Of a stretch of DNA of 64,000 bases, positions 1 to 8,140 are shown in pieces (positions within the stretch are counted from its first letter, which is position 1; each line of letters starts with the position of its first letter). The DNA lies in NCBI GenBank assembly GCA_039105265.1, contig JAPFFF010000017.1:1798001-1862000 (forward strand), read 5' to 3'. The notes beneath the pieces are model-generated. The model saw only the letters and a program-made list of their open reading frames with translations. It was not told the DNA's origin and ran no database searches. The DNA is from Tritrichomonas musculus (Eukaryota; Parabasalia; Tritrichomonadida; Tritrichomonadidae). Both the position numbers and the translations under genes were made by a program.

Positions 1-2210
1 CAACAGATAAAAAAAGTCTTGATACAATTATCAATTACTTCAATATTGTTGTCAACGATGATTTAAATTATAGCTCTGATGGTTTTCGTTCATCACCCAT
101 CAAACCACCACGAAAGCATCATACACCACAAACCACCAAAGGAAGAAGAAAGAGAACAAGCATACATGAACCAACACCTGACAGCAGTAAACGAAGAACA
201 CCAAGAAGAAAACGCATAACTCCGAGTGATTCTGATGAATTACTGAATACAAGTTTTTTGGAGCAAGATGATTCACTACCATCAATATCATTTAACTTCC
301 CAGAATTAGAAGAAGAGGAGGAAGATAACCTATCAGCCTTGTTGCTGTCTCCTTATGATTTGGTAGATGATGACATTGAATTGCTCAAACAATTAGGCTA
401 TAATCAACCATGGCTCAATGTACTACCAAGATGTTATGAAGCAGCAAAGAAACCACAAAACAAACTTGATGAACAAGCAAAGGAAAACGTTGATGCATTA
501 CATCAAACACTTGAAACTATTAGAGACAAGATGAAGAGAAACATTGATATAACCAATGAACAAAAATCAATTACAGGCTTATCATCATTCTTCAGAGTGT
601 TTGACACAATCATTAATAAAAAACCTATCAAAGGCTCTGATGTCATACAACCAATCAAACCACCATCAATGAAACCAATCCCATTTGTGAAACCAAATGA
701 TGTTGTTAATAATTTTTCAGCATCTAAAAGAGTCATGACAGACGCAGACGATTTTTCGCAGTCATTTGTTTTCGATAGAGAAGATGGTGATGACCTCAAT
801 CAAACATTCACTGAATACGCTCAACAAGCAAATAAACCAAAGAAGCATGGCAAGTTCATTGATGGTGATAAAGTTGAATTTAATCAAAAAATATTTAAAC
901 CTGGAAATCCATTTGCACAAAAAATAACCGATGATGAAATCAATGCTTTAATTAAAAATGCTAAAGCGGCAACAGTAAGAGGTAAGCGTGAGGACAGAGA
1001 TGCCCCAACCGTTCTTGAAAACATCGATAGAGATTTCACAAACCTTAACATTCAATCACCCGCCAAGAGTTCAACATACTTTAAACAAAACTTCCTTGAT
1101 TTAATCATTAATGGTAATTATAGAATCAAATACATTCCTGCCGCCTCAACCAGAGACCAAGCAACAATATACTGTCATACGCATCTTGACCAAGACGGAA
1201 AGCCAAAATATCGTTTACTTCCTACAAACGCTATGGACCCAAATGGTGAAGCAATAACAGACCTGAACGGAGATAAGATTGATGATATTGTATTAGTTGA
1301 TAAGAAAGGAGTGCCACAAATAATAAACGGATATAAAATTGTATTTGCTTCTCCTTATAAGAAAGTATGGAAGACTGTTGTCAAATCAGCAGAAGAAAGG
1401 AAAGCTAAACCGTTCAATGTTTGGCTCAATGAACAATTCAATAAATCAAAGGATTCCGTAGATTGGGAGAAAGGTGAATATATTATTAATCCAAATGAAA
1501 CCATCCAGAAATATACAGAATTCTATCACAATGAACTCGGTTTGGGTAAGCCAAAAGTCAGCAAACGATTAAGTCCTTCATCATATTGGTCAAGTTATTT
1601 CGCAAAGGTTTGGAAAGTCTTCTGGCAATTATTCCCACAATTCAAACCATTAACAAGAATCATTTCGTACCTTTCAGTATCAAATGTACTGTTTTGTATA
1701 TACTTTGATAACAATGTCAAGAAAGAGATTGAAAAAGGTGGTCAGCCAATGAATTACATTCAATGGTTGGCATGGAAGAAAATCAACAAATCAAAGTACA
1801 ATCAAATGATTGGTAAGCGAATGACAACATTCATCAATAATTTGTCAAAGGTCATTAACTTTGAAAGCGGTGAATTCAATCCTAATAGAAGTGCTTGGGA
1901 AGGAATGCCAATCGCTTTCATTCAATCAATGGAATCATTGATACTATCATACTTAGTAAATGTCAGTATGAATGACAAGCAGAGACCCCAAAAACTGGCT
2001 GAAAAGACTCAATTAGCTGCTGAAATACCTACAGAAGAGATAAGAGAAAATAAAGAAGAATATAATCGAATAATCAATAACTTGATTGATAAAATCTATG
2101 GTCAGCAATGTGGATATCTCGAATATAAGGAAAAACTAAATGCACAGAAGAAAGACCAATTAAGTAATGTAAACAGATACGATATTGATATATTTCAAGA
2201 AGAAGCATGA
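1..2210 (+). CDS. Polinton large protein of unknown function, 5' end outside window
   Basis: The reading frame is already open at base 3 and runs to a TGA at 2208-2210, giving about 735 visible residues, so the start lies left of the window. The visible N-terminal part is charged and basic, rich in Lys, Arg, Pro and Thr, followed by an acidic stretch (EEEEED, around base 310) and a long mixed region. Around bases 1260-1370 there is a short acidic segment containing DLNGDKIDDIVLVDK followed by an IxNGYKIVFASPYKK stretch. The C-terminal third (from about base 1580) is rich in aromatic residues and Trp (SYWSSYFAKVWKVFWQLFP) and may be helical or membrane-associated. I do not recognise the family. 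Its size and place in the element suggest a structural or packaging role, which is inference. It converges with the minus-strand block that ends at 2264. Confidence 0.75.
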   Translation, partial: TDKKSLDTIINYFNIVVNDDLNYSSDGFRSSPIKPPRKHHTPQTTKGRRKRTSIHEPTPDSSKRRTPRRKRITPSDSDELLNTSFLEQDDSLPSISFNFPELEEEEEDNLSALLLSPYDLVDDDIELLKQLGYNQPWLNVLPRCYEAAKKPQNKLDEQAKENVDALHQTLETIRDKMKRNIDITNEQKSITGLSSFFRVFDTIINKKPIKGSDVIQPIKPPSMKPIPFVKPNDVVNNFSASKRVMTDADDFSQSFVFDREDGDDLNQTFTEYAQQANKPKKHGKFIDGDKVEFNQKIFKPGNPFAQKITDDEINALIKNAKAATVRGKREDRDAPTVLENIDRDFTNLNIQSPAKSSTYFKQNFLDLIINGNYRIKYIPAASTRDQATIYCHTHLDQDGKPKYRLLPTNAMDPNGEAITDLNGDKIDDIVLVDKKGVPQIINGYKIVFASPYKKVWKTVVKSAEERKAKPFNVWLNEQFNKSKDSVDWEKGEYIINPNETIQKYTEFYHNELGLGKPKVSKRLSPSSYWSSYFAKVWKVFWQLFPQFKPLTRIISYLSVSNVLFCIYFDNNVKKEIEKGGQPMNYIQWLAWKKINKSKYNQMIGKRMTTFINNLSKVINFESGEFNPNRSAWEGMPIAFIQSMESLILSYLVNVSMNDKQRPQKLAEKTQLAAEIPTEEIRENKEEYNRIINNLIDKIYGQQCGYLEYKEKLNAQKKDQLSNVNRYDIDIFQEEA

Positions 2211-2263
2211 ATCAGAGAATAAAAATAAATGAAATGATATTCATTGAATCATGTTGATTGCTT

Positions 2264-2794
2264 TTATTTTTGTTCACTCATTTTGCGTTTTGGTCTTCGA
2301 TGTTTGGATGTGATGAGTCTACGTGTTGGACTCAAATCAGCATCGAACGGAGTGATTTCAGTTTTATCAAGTGATTCATCGGTGTTTCTCAATTGATTCC
2401 AATACCTCGAATCATTCCAAATCATTGACGGCGAAGGAGGGTTTGGTTGTTGAATGAATGATGATTTGATTCTGTTGGTTCGTTGTTTAGCTTTTATTGA
2501 TTCAACTTGTCTTTGTTTTTCTTTGGCATATACTTCATATATTGGGTCATCTTGTAATTGCTCAAATAACTTCTCTCTTATTCGAACTCTTCTTTCGAGT
2601 GCAGGATGTTGTTTAAATGTTGGTGGCGGGCTTCTTATGTTTCTGAATTTGCGAGGAATATAATAATCACATGTTGGTGGTGGTCCTTCAGTGATGTTAA
2701 CGAATTTTGGTGTGTTTGGATAGTATTCAGGTGGTTTATATGATGAAGGTCCAAAAAAAGCTTCAAACACTGGAGGTGAATGATTGTTATTCAT
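2264..2794 (-). CDS. Polinton proline-rich hypothetical protein (176 aa)
   Basis: A 176-residue protein with ATG at 2794. The N-terminal 60 residues are rich in Pro, Tyr and Phe, with PPP runs (GPPPTCDYY, SPPPTFKQ). A central basic helical part (residues about 65-110) has many Glu, Lys and Arg residues, and the C-terminus is strongly basic (SKHRRPKRKMSEQK). No catalytic motif or transmembrane segment is visible. It sits 7 bases downstream of the next minus-strand gene, in a compact minus-strand series with the integrase and capsid genes. I do not recognise it. A virion or DNA-binding accessory protein is possible from its charge and composition, but that is inference. Confidence 0.6.
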   Translation of the reverse strand: MNNNHSPPVFEAFFGPSSYKPPEYYPNTPKFVNITEGPPPTCDYYIPRKFRNIRSPPPTFKQHPALERRVRIREKLFEQLQDDPIYEVYAKEKQRQVESIKAKQRTNRIKSSFIQQPNPPSPSMIWNDSRYWNQLRNTDESLDKTEITPFDADLSPTRRLITSKHRRPKRKMSEQK

Positions 2795-2801
2795 TTTGAA
2801 T

Positions 2802-3152
2802 TCAATAAATTAATAAGCAACTGAATATAAATGATTCAGGTTCAATAACGTTTCCTTTCATGTCTGTGAACCATAAATGATACTCTTTTTTTGTATTGTT
2901 CAGACACTCATATTTCCTGTATTTCGTTTGTCTTCTGTTGGCAAGCATTATGAAATGGTCGCAGAAAGGCATGAATTCAACGATATCTGAATGAACCATC
3001 AAATCACCAACAATATGTTGATTGACAACAGCCCCACAATACTGAACAACAATGTACTTCTTGTTGCGACTATAAACGAAATCATCAGGAAGAATAAAAT
3101 CTTTTGATTGTGTGTGATAGTATCGTTTTGTGATTTGTTGTTTAGCTTTCAT
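2802..3152 (-). CDS. Polinton small hypothetical protein (116 aa)
   Basis: The frame is open from 3194, but the ATG at 3152 (product beginning MKAKQQITKRYYH) is the likelier start because it overlaps the integrase end by only 11 bases, as compact viral-type genomes often do. The product is about 116 residues, with a beta-rich look (YIVVQYCGAVV, HLWFTDMKGNVIEP) and several Cys and aromatic residues. No known motif is seen. It lies between the integrase gene and the proline-rich gene on the same strand, so a shared transcript or closely spaced promoters are possible. Function unknown. Confidence 0.55.
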   Translation of the reverse strand: MKAKQQITKRYYHTQSKDFILPDDFVYSRNKKYIVVQYCGAVVNQHIVGDLMVHSDIVEFMPFCDHFIMLANRRQTKYRKYECLNNTKKEYHLWFTDMKGNVIEPESFIFSCLLIY

Positions 3153-4260
3153 TTTGCGTTTTATAAGCCAAAAAGAATATTTTATAATCATCATTCAAAT
3201 CATCTATTGATGAACAAACATATTTTGTGTACATGATTGGTACAGTTATTATTGTTTTATTCTTCCGTGTTTTGTTAGTTTGACGCAAAGGATTTAATAG
3301 TTTACATTTAACGTTTCCAGACTCATAGCAAATGAATTCAGCGAGTTCATTGAACACTCTTCTTCGCTTTTCATGTTTCTTTTCTGTTTTTCCGTAATCG
3401 GTGTGAATGAGTATTATATTTTTGGGTTTATATGATAGAAGACCTTTAAATCGTTGTTTTTGTTGAATCTCTTTCAATTGCATTGATTTCGCTCTTATGT
3501 ATTGCCATTCAAGGTCGCGGTCGTCTTGCATCTGTTGAGGTGTTAGATAAATGTATTTTGATTGTCGTTTGTCAAGGTATTCATCAGTTTCTTCATCAAA
3601 TGATGTGTATAAAGGATTCAATAAGCGAAGAGATGAATGAGGCGTGTTATTGTACCATTCAACCATTTGTTGCATCAATACATTGTTTGTCATTCGTTGT
3701 TGTGATTGACCAAAAGCATTTCTTAATGTTCTGATTACTGCATCAACACATTTATGTGCATTCGTGAAAGGTGAATCATCAATGATTAACTTTATTTTGT
3801 TTGGTGCTTTGAATTTAATTGTGTGTTTGTCTAATTGATATCTTTGCTCTTCACCGTTGCAATAACTTTTGAATGCATTTGATATAAAAGCCTTTTCACC
3901 ATCACATTTAATTGTTTCAATTCTGATATTTCTTTTATTGACTAGTTTATCAATTACTTTGATTACATAATACTCAGACTTGTAATCAATTGGTTCAACA
4001 ATTAGGTATTTGGTGTTTACATTGATTATTACTAAATAAGCTTTATTTAATGCAAACATTATATCAATTTCGTACGCATACGGTTCAAATGAGAAGTCAG
4101 GTTTTGATAGTTTCTTTACTGTCTTCAATTGGTAATCCTTAATATAGGGCTCGGTTTTAATGTTTGTGTCTTTGATGTACTTGTATTTAGATTTGAAAGG
4201 ATAGTTGATTGATTCTTTGTAGCTGCGTGTACTCGCTGCATCTTCGATGTATTCATTCAT
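3142..4260 (-). CDS. Polinton integrase, retroviral-type (RVE family)
   Basis: The start is taken at the ATG at 4260 (product MNEYIEDAAS...), giving about 372 residues; the frame is open to 4320. The core is a retroviral/Polinton-type integrase fold: a first strand with an acidic residue (YEIDIMFALNKAYLVIINV), a second with CDGEKAF, and a following helix ending in IRTLRNAFGQ, then the family's VEWYNNTPHSSL motif. The C-terminal part is basic and could hold the chromodomain- or SH3-like tail found in the family, though I cannot confirm it. The enzyme would cut and join element ends into host DNA in the nucleus. It is transcribed towards the left together with the capsid gene upstream of it. 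Confidence 0.85.
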   Translation of the reverse strand: MNEYIEDAASTRSYKESINYPFKSKYKYIKDTNIKTEPYIKDYQLKTVKKLSKPDFSFEPYAYEIDIMFALNKAYLVIINVNTKYLIVEPIDYKSEYYVIKVIDKLVNKRNIRIETIKCDGEKAFISNAFKSYCNGEEQRYQLDKHTIKFKAPNKIKLIIDDSPFTNAHKCVDAVIRTLRNAFGQSQQRMTNNVLMQQMVEWYNNTPHSSLRLLNPLYTSFDEETDEYLDKRQSKYIYLTPQQMQDDRDLEWQYIRAKSMQLKEIQQKQRFKGLLSYKPKNIILIHTDYGKTEKKHEKRRRVFNELAEFICYESGNVKCKLLNPLRQTNKTRKNKTIITVPIMYTKYVCSSIDDLNDDYKIFFLAYKTQNES

Positions 4261-4348
4261 TTGAATCGCAAAAATAAAGCATTCATTAATGAAGGAACTC
4301 TGTTCCCTTTTGCAAAGCAAAATGATTATTTAATGAAAATCAATTCAT

Positions 4349-6292
4349 TTATTCATTTGCTTGACTTCCTTTTGGTGTTTCATCATCAACGTAAACCAAT
4401 CCGTCAAGAGATAAATGGAAATAGGTGTCGCGAGTGATGAACAACTGGGTCGGGCATGGATGATGAATGGTTCCATCTGGCTCAACAACATTGTAATATG
4501 TATCATCATCTCCAGTATATATAGGCATTCCATTGACTTGTATCTGAACGTTTCCGAAACCTGAATCTAAGCCGTCGAATTTATATCCTGCGCTTGCTCG
4601 TTCAGTTTGAATGTTGAAAACAAATGATGTTGCATCACTGATTGTGTTGTTGTATCGTTTACCGTTCGCGTCATTCTTTGGCATTGTCATTGAGTCTTCA
4701 AATTCCTTTGTGCATGAAAGAGTGATTGCATCTAAATCACCAGCCGTTAATTGATTCTCAAAGAATCGTGCACCAATAGTTGAAACGTTTTCGTCTGGGA
4801 AGTTCTTTCCACCAATATTCAAGAAACAGTTTTGATAAACTGGGTTTTCAAAGACAGTTAAATCATTATGATGCTTTGGAAACATGATTGATAAATTAGT
4901 TGCATTGATTAATGGGATATTCAATGTTGACTTGATTCCGTTTGCTGCTGGAGCGATTGGGAAAGCATGATAATCAACTTTTTGTGAAGGAATGATTAAA
5001 CCTTGTCTTAAAATGTCTTCAATTCCTTGTCTTGTAGCTTCACAAACACCAAAGCCTTGCATATTAGATTTACAAGCCATGATTGTCATTCGATTAACAG
5101 TTAATGTCGCTGTTTGTTTTGAATAATGAGCGCTCATCAACTTGTTGGCTTCAGTTTTAGATACAAAGTTAACGTAAACATGACCTGCATGTGATGGTTG
5201 AGGTAATTTACCATGTTCTTTGGTATAATGGGCTTGACAAATTGCTTTATTATCATCAGTCTTTTCAATTCCAAGTTCAGTAAATTCATCATCAGTAAAG
5301 CTAAATATTAATGAACAATTTTCAATCAGTTCATCGAAATCACCTCCAGATGCAGATACGTATTGTTCTCTAACTTCATACTTCAATTGATATTTCGTTG
5401 GTGTTGGTTCAGGTGATGGTGGGTCTGGATTGTCTCCAGGTCCTGGAATCACAGCTTGATTACCGATTTGTGTGAATTGATGTTTGAGGTGTCCTCGTGC
5501 CTTGATTTCCTTTAGTCTGTTTAATTCTTCCATCGATATTGAATCATTGTCTTCAAGAAATACTTTTGCTTCAGCAACTGTGTAAGGGTCTAATACTGCC
5601 CAAACAAGACCAGCTGGACTGACTTGAAAACGAATTGATAAATCACCAATGATTCCGTTAGGGAATAAATCAAATGCTTGTAATGCGAGCAAATCATCAA
5701 AAGGAACATTCAAATCAAATTCGACTTCACTTCTTCCAGTGTTCTTAAATGAATTCAAGTTAACATAAACTCCTGCATGTGTCTGTGAATAGTTGCTAAT
5801 GTTTTCCCACAATGAATGAACGAATCTGCGGCGTTTCTTCTCGGCTTCTGGTTTAACTGAAGAATACAAGAAGCCTTCACGAATGCATTCATTCTGTTGG
5901 TATCCGACATTGACATTATTATGAAGAATCTCTAACCTGTCAAACAACTGGTTTGATGATTTGAAACCGACAAACAGTTTGTACAAGTTGTTGGGGTCAT
6001 TGATTTCATTTAATTTACTCATATCTGTATTCAATGATAAATCTAATTTAACATGAAATGTTAAGAAACCTTTATCAATATCACTTATGAAGTGGTCAGG
6101 ATGTGTTAAACTTATTTGCGAATATTGACCAGCTGTAAACGGAGCTGGTTGGTCATGACAGTCAACAGTTCTAAATGAAAATGAACGTGTACCGTCATTG
6201 ACATTAATCATGTTTCTCATCTCTTCAAATGCATGAAGAACGTTTCCTGTTTCAGTGCGAAGATTATGGGCTCTCTCGTTTCTGTATAACAT
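4349..6292 (-). CDS. Candidate Polinton major capsid protein
   Basis: A 647-residue protein starting at the ATG at 6292. It is beta-rich throughout, with alternating hydrophobic strands (SFRTVDCHDQPAPF, GFLTFHVKLDLSLN, GDLSIRFQVSPAGLVW) and a Pro/Gly hinge with a PEPTPTKYQLKYEV motif near the middle. Its size, beta content and place between the integrase and a small basic virion-like protein fit the double jelly-roll major capsid protein described for Polintons. The identification rests on this context and composition, not on a structure or search. Alternative: another large virion protein. It is divergently paired with the gene at 6342, and the 49-base spacer holds promoter-like motifs. Confidence 0.65.
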   Translation of the reverse strand: MLYRNERAHNLRTETGNVLHAFEEMRNMINVNDGTRSFSFRTVDCHDQPAPFTAGQYSQISLTHPDHFISDIDKGFLTFHVKLDLSLNTDMSKLNEINDPNNLYKLFVGFKSSNQLFDRLEILHNNVNVGYQQNECIREGFLYSSVKPEAEKKRRRFVHSLWENISNYSQTHAGVYVNLNSFKNTGRSEVEFDLNVPFDDLLALQAFDLFPNGIIGDLSIRFQVSPAGLVWAVLDPYTVAEAKVFLEDNDSISMEELNRLKEIKARGHLKHQFTQIGNQAVIPGPGDNPDPPSPEPTPTKYQLKYEVREQYVSASGGDFDELIENCSLIFSFTDDEFTELGIEKTDDNKAICQAHYTKEHGKLPQPSHAGHVYVNFVSKTEANKLMSAHYSKQTATLTVNRMTIMACKSNMQGFGVCEATRQGIEDILRQGLIIPSQKVDYHAFPIAPAANGIKSTLNIPLINATNLSIMFPKHHNDLTVFENPVYQNCFLNIGGKNFPDENVSTIGARFFENQLTAGDLDAITLSCTKEFEDSMTMPKNDANGKRYNNTISDATSFVFNIQTERASAGYKFDGLDSGFGNVQIQVNGMPIYTGDDDTYYNVVEPDGTIHHPCPTQLFITRDTYFHLSLDGLVYVDDETPKGSQANE

Positions 6293-6327
6293 TTATGATT
6301 GAATAAAAAGGAAATAAAACACTTTTA

Positions 6328-6332
6328 TCATT
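6328..6332 (+). promoter_or_regulatory. Initiator-like TCATT in Polinton divergent spacer
   Basis: TCATT followed by AATTAAATT lies about 12 nt before the ATG at 6342, where the trichomonad Inr consensus (TCA+1Y(T/A)) would place the start of transcription. The 49-base spacer must also serve the capsid gene on the other strand. Only the motif and its distance are seen; use as a start site is inferred. Confidence 0.4.
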
Positions 6333-6341
6333 AATTAAATT

Positions 6342-6596
6342 ATGGGTGTCGGTATATTCAACAAAATCAAGAACGCATTTAAATCAATTGGCGGTAAAGT
6401 TAAATCATTCGCTCAGAAAGCAGTTAAAGCAATTCCAAAAGTTGTTGATGTTGGAAAGCAAATCATGGACAGAGTTAAACCAATTACACAATTCATTCCT
6501 GGTGTTGGTCAAGTAGTTGACGCAATTGATACAGGATTAAATGCTGTCGACAAAGTAGGTAAATTTGGTAAATCAATACTGAATGAAGTTAAATGA
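6342..6596 (+). CDS. Polinton small basic amphipathic protein (84 aa), possible membrane-active virion protein
   Basis: An 84-residue protein made almost entirely of short amphipathic segments rich in Lys, Val, Ile, Gly and Phe (MGVGIFNKIKNAFKSIGG, VKPITQFIPGVGQVVDAI). It has no Cys and a high positive charge. The composition is like membrane-active peptides and the amphipathic regions of small internal virion proteins such as adenovirus pVI. Polintons and related viruses often carry such a small protein next to the capsid gene. The match is by composition and place only, so the role (membrane penetration or capsid cementing) is inference. It is transcribed away from the capsid gene and starts 49 bases from it. 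Confidence 0.65.
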   Translation: MGVGIFNKIKNAFKSIGGKVKSFAQKAVKAIPKVVDVGKQIMDRVKPITQFIPGVGQVVDAIDTGLNAVDKVGKFGKSILNEVK

Positions 6597-6632
6597 AAAA
6601 CAATGAAAAATAATGATTTAATATGAATACAA

Positions 6633-7109
6633 ATGAATGATAACATCAATGAACTTAAAGTAATAAACGAAAACATTAATGAATCAAAAGTGTTTAAATC
6701 AGTTGAAGAGTTCAATTTGTTCTATCAAAAGAATATTGAGCAAATGAAATCACAAACGACTAACTATTTGAACAAGATTTATAAAATCATCACTAATGAC
6801 GGCAATGAATACAGAATCACTAAACGTAATTGTACAGACGGTAAACGATGTGGTGGCGACATTTATTTGAAGAAAGTTGGGAACACAATCACTAAAACAC
6901 TCGAAAACGACAACATCAAAGCTGATATATCAATAATGAAGGAATCATTGAATGAATTCACTGAACAAATCAATCAATTGAACAACAAAAATAAAATACT
7001 TGAAGAACATATCAATAAGCTTTCAAATGTTGTTGACCAACAATCAAAAGTCATTAATGAATACATTTTAAATGTTGTTGCTCCTGACAACCACCGAATG
7101 ATTAAGTGA
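6633..7109 (+). CDS. Polinton coiled-coil hypothetical protein (158 aa)
   Basis: 158 residues, ATG at 6633. The N-terminal third is rich in Asn, Glu and Lys. A short middle part carries two Cys in CTDGKRCGGD. The C-terminal half is a clear coiled coil with heptad Leu/Ile/Val (EQINQLNNKNKILEEHI, then INKLSNVVDQQSKVINEYI). It follows the 84-residue gene by 36 bases on the same strand, and its 3' end overlaps the convergent gene at 7068-7301. Function not recognised. A fibre or trimeric spike-stalk role is one possibility for a coiled coil beside capsid genes, but that is speculation. Confidence 0.55.
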   Translation: MNDNINELKVINENINESKVFKSVEEFNLFYQKNIEQMKSQTTNYLNKIYKIITNDGNEYRITKRNCTDGKRCGGDIYLKKVGNTITKTLENDNIKADISIMKESLNEFTEQINQLNNKNKILEEHINKLSNVVDQQSKVINEYILNVVAPDNHRMIK

Positions 7110-7301
7110 ATCATGATGATTTAATGATTTAGTCGTTTTTGGTGGAGGTTCATGAAATACATTACCTTTTTCATTATAACATTTCACTGTCGGTGCTGAG
7201 TTTATTTTTGTTCTCTTCTTTTGCATCGTTAATTGTAATCTATCAAAATAGTTTTTGTGTTTATCATCATGAATGGTTCTCATTTGATTAATAGCAGACA
7301 T
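7068..7301 (-). CDS. Polinton small basic ORF (77 aa)
   Basis: A 77-residue ORF starting at the ATG at 7301, rich in Lys, His, Asn and Arg (QLTMQKKRTKINS) with a PPPKTTK stretch. Its start is only 14 bases from the divergent ATG at 7316, and its 3' end overlaps the convergent coiled-coil gene by 42 bases. These tight arrangements are typical of a compact element. There is no motif to name, and its coding status is uncertain because it is short. Confidence 0.4.
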   Translation of the reverse strand: MSAINQMRTIHDDKHKNYFDRLQLTMQKKRTKINSAPTVKCYNEKGNVFHEPPPKTTKSLNHHDSLNHSVVVRSNNI

Positions 7302-7315
7302 TTAATTGTTATTAA

Positions 7316-7543
7316 ATGAGTGAACTAACAGAATACAAGAAAGAAATACCAGAACTAAAACGAATCAAACGAGGATTAAAAGAAAAGTGTTATGATTACA
7401 AACAGTGTCTCAACAATATCAAATCAGGAATGTTAGGGTCTGATGGTCTTGCCGTTCGTGAGTCTCTTATCGAAGACATCAACAGCCTCAAAAATAAAGT
7501 TCATCAGCTTGAGAAAGAATTAAATGAATTGTCTAATAAATGA
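7316..7543 (+). CDS. Polinton small coiled-coil ORF (75 aa)
   Basis: 75 residues, ATG at 7316, highly charged and helical, with heptad spacing (ESLIEDINSLKNKVHQLEKE). It overlaps the convergent ORF ending at 7533 by 11 bases. No known domain. Its place near the element's right end, among other small coiled-coil ORFs, is consistent with an accessory gene. Confidence 0.5.
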   Translation: MSELTEYKKEIPELKRIKRGLKEKCYDYKQCLNNIKSGMLGSDGLAVRESLIEDINSLKNKVHQLEKELNELSNK

Positions 7544-7739
7544 GTTCTTCAAGTTCAGCAATTAATTCAATAGGACCGTTGAATTTCTTTAGTTGTTCAA
7601 TAAAGTGATTTATCTCTTTTAGTACTTCATCTATGACATTATCATTATCGTAGAGGTATTTTAAAGCGGGTCTCCATCCTTTTAGCTTTTTGTTGATTCT
7701 ATTAATGAGGATGCTTAATGTTTCGGCTTGGTTTGACAT
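7533..7739 (-). CDS. Polinton small helical ORF (68 aa), last gene before the right terminus
   Basis: 68 residues, ATG at 7739. It is helical with Leu/Ile heptads (LSILINRINKKLKGW, DEVLKEINHFIEQLKK). It reads inward from the right terminus and is the outermost gene on this side. Function unknown. Confidence 0.5.
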   Translation of the reverse strand: MSNQAETLSILINRINKKLKGWRPALKYLYDNDNVIDEVLKEINHFIEQLKKFNGPIELIAELEELIY

Positions 7740-8056
7740 TATAAATTGCTGATAAAAAAATAAAAAATTTTTGAAAGTTCGATTTTTTGAGTTGTGTTAT
7801 TTTTGTTCATTAGTCGTGTTGACGGTGGGCTTTAGCCCGACGGAAACCGACTGATATATACTACTAAACAAGTTCAAAGATGTAAATTCAAAGATGAAGA
7901 TTCAAAAGTGTCTACCCGATTTTTGAATGAAATGGGAGGCTAATTTTGAAAAAGTGGCGATTTTTTGAGTCATGGCGCCGATGATAGAGGTCTGTAAATC
8001 CTATGACGAGGGGGTCATTTTTTATCCCCTGCCCAAAAGCCCCCCTATATACTACT
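7740..8056. repeat. Candidate right terminal repeat of the Polinton
   Basis: Non-coding, clearly richer in G and C than the DNA to its right. It contains a GGGCT/AGCCC hairpin (7827-7838) and two copies of the 11-mer TATATACTACT (7855-7865 and 8046-8056). The second is preceded by a run of C. Polinton ends are usually AG...CT, so an end at the CT of 8056 fits, with CACAGC (8057-8062) as the possible 6-base target duplication. The left terminal repeat is outside the window, so neither the inverted repeat nor the duplication can be confirmed. Confidence 0.5.
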
Positions 8057-8140
8057 CACAGCCTATACTTAACTACTTTACGTATAAGTGCTTGCGAGCT
8101 ACCTGATAGTTGCATTAATAAAAACTTTTAATCCATGATT

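Larger units (their letters stand above)
1..8056. mobile_element. Maverick/Polinton element, right part (left end outside window)
   Basis: A self-synthesising, virus-like DNA element of the Maverick/Polinton family, treated here as a fossil. Parts seen, left to right: a large unknown protein (to 2210, +), a proline-rich protein (2264-2794, -), a small unknown protein (2802-3152, -), a retroviral-type integrase (3142-4260, -), a candidate major capsid protein (4349-6292, -), a small basic amphipathic protein (6342-6596, +), four small mostly coiled-coil ORFs (6633-7739), and a terminal non-coding stretch (7740-8056). DNA polymerase B, packaging ATPase and protease, which the family normally carries, are not in the window and would lie to the left. 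Spacing is tight and base composition is less AT-rich than the flanking DNA. The visible part looks whole with no breaks seen, so the insertion is probably recent. The right boundary is inferred from the end of the terminal motif. Confidence 0.85.
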
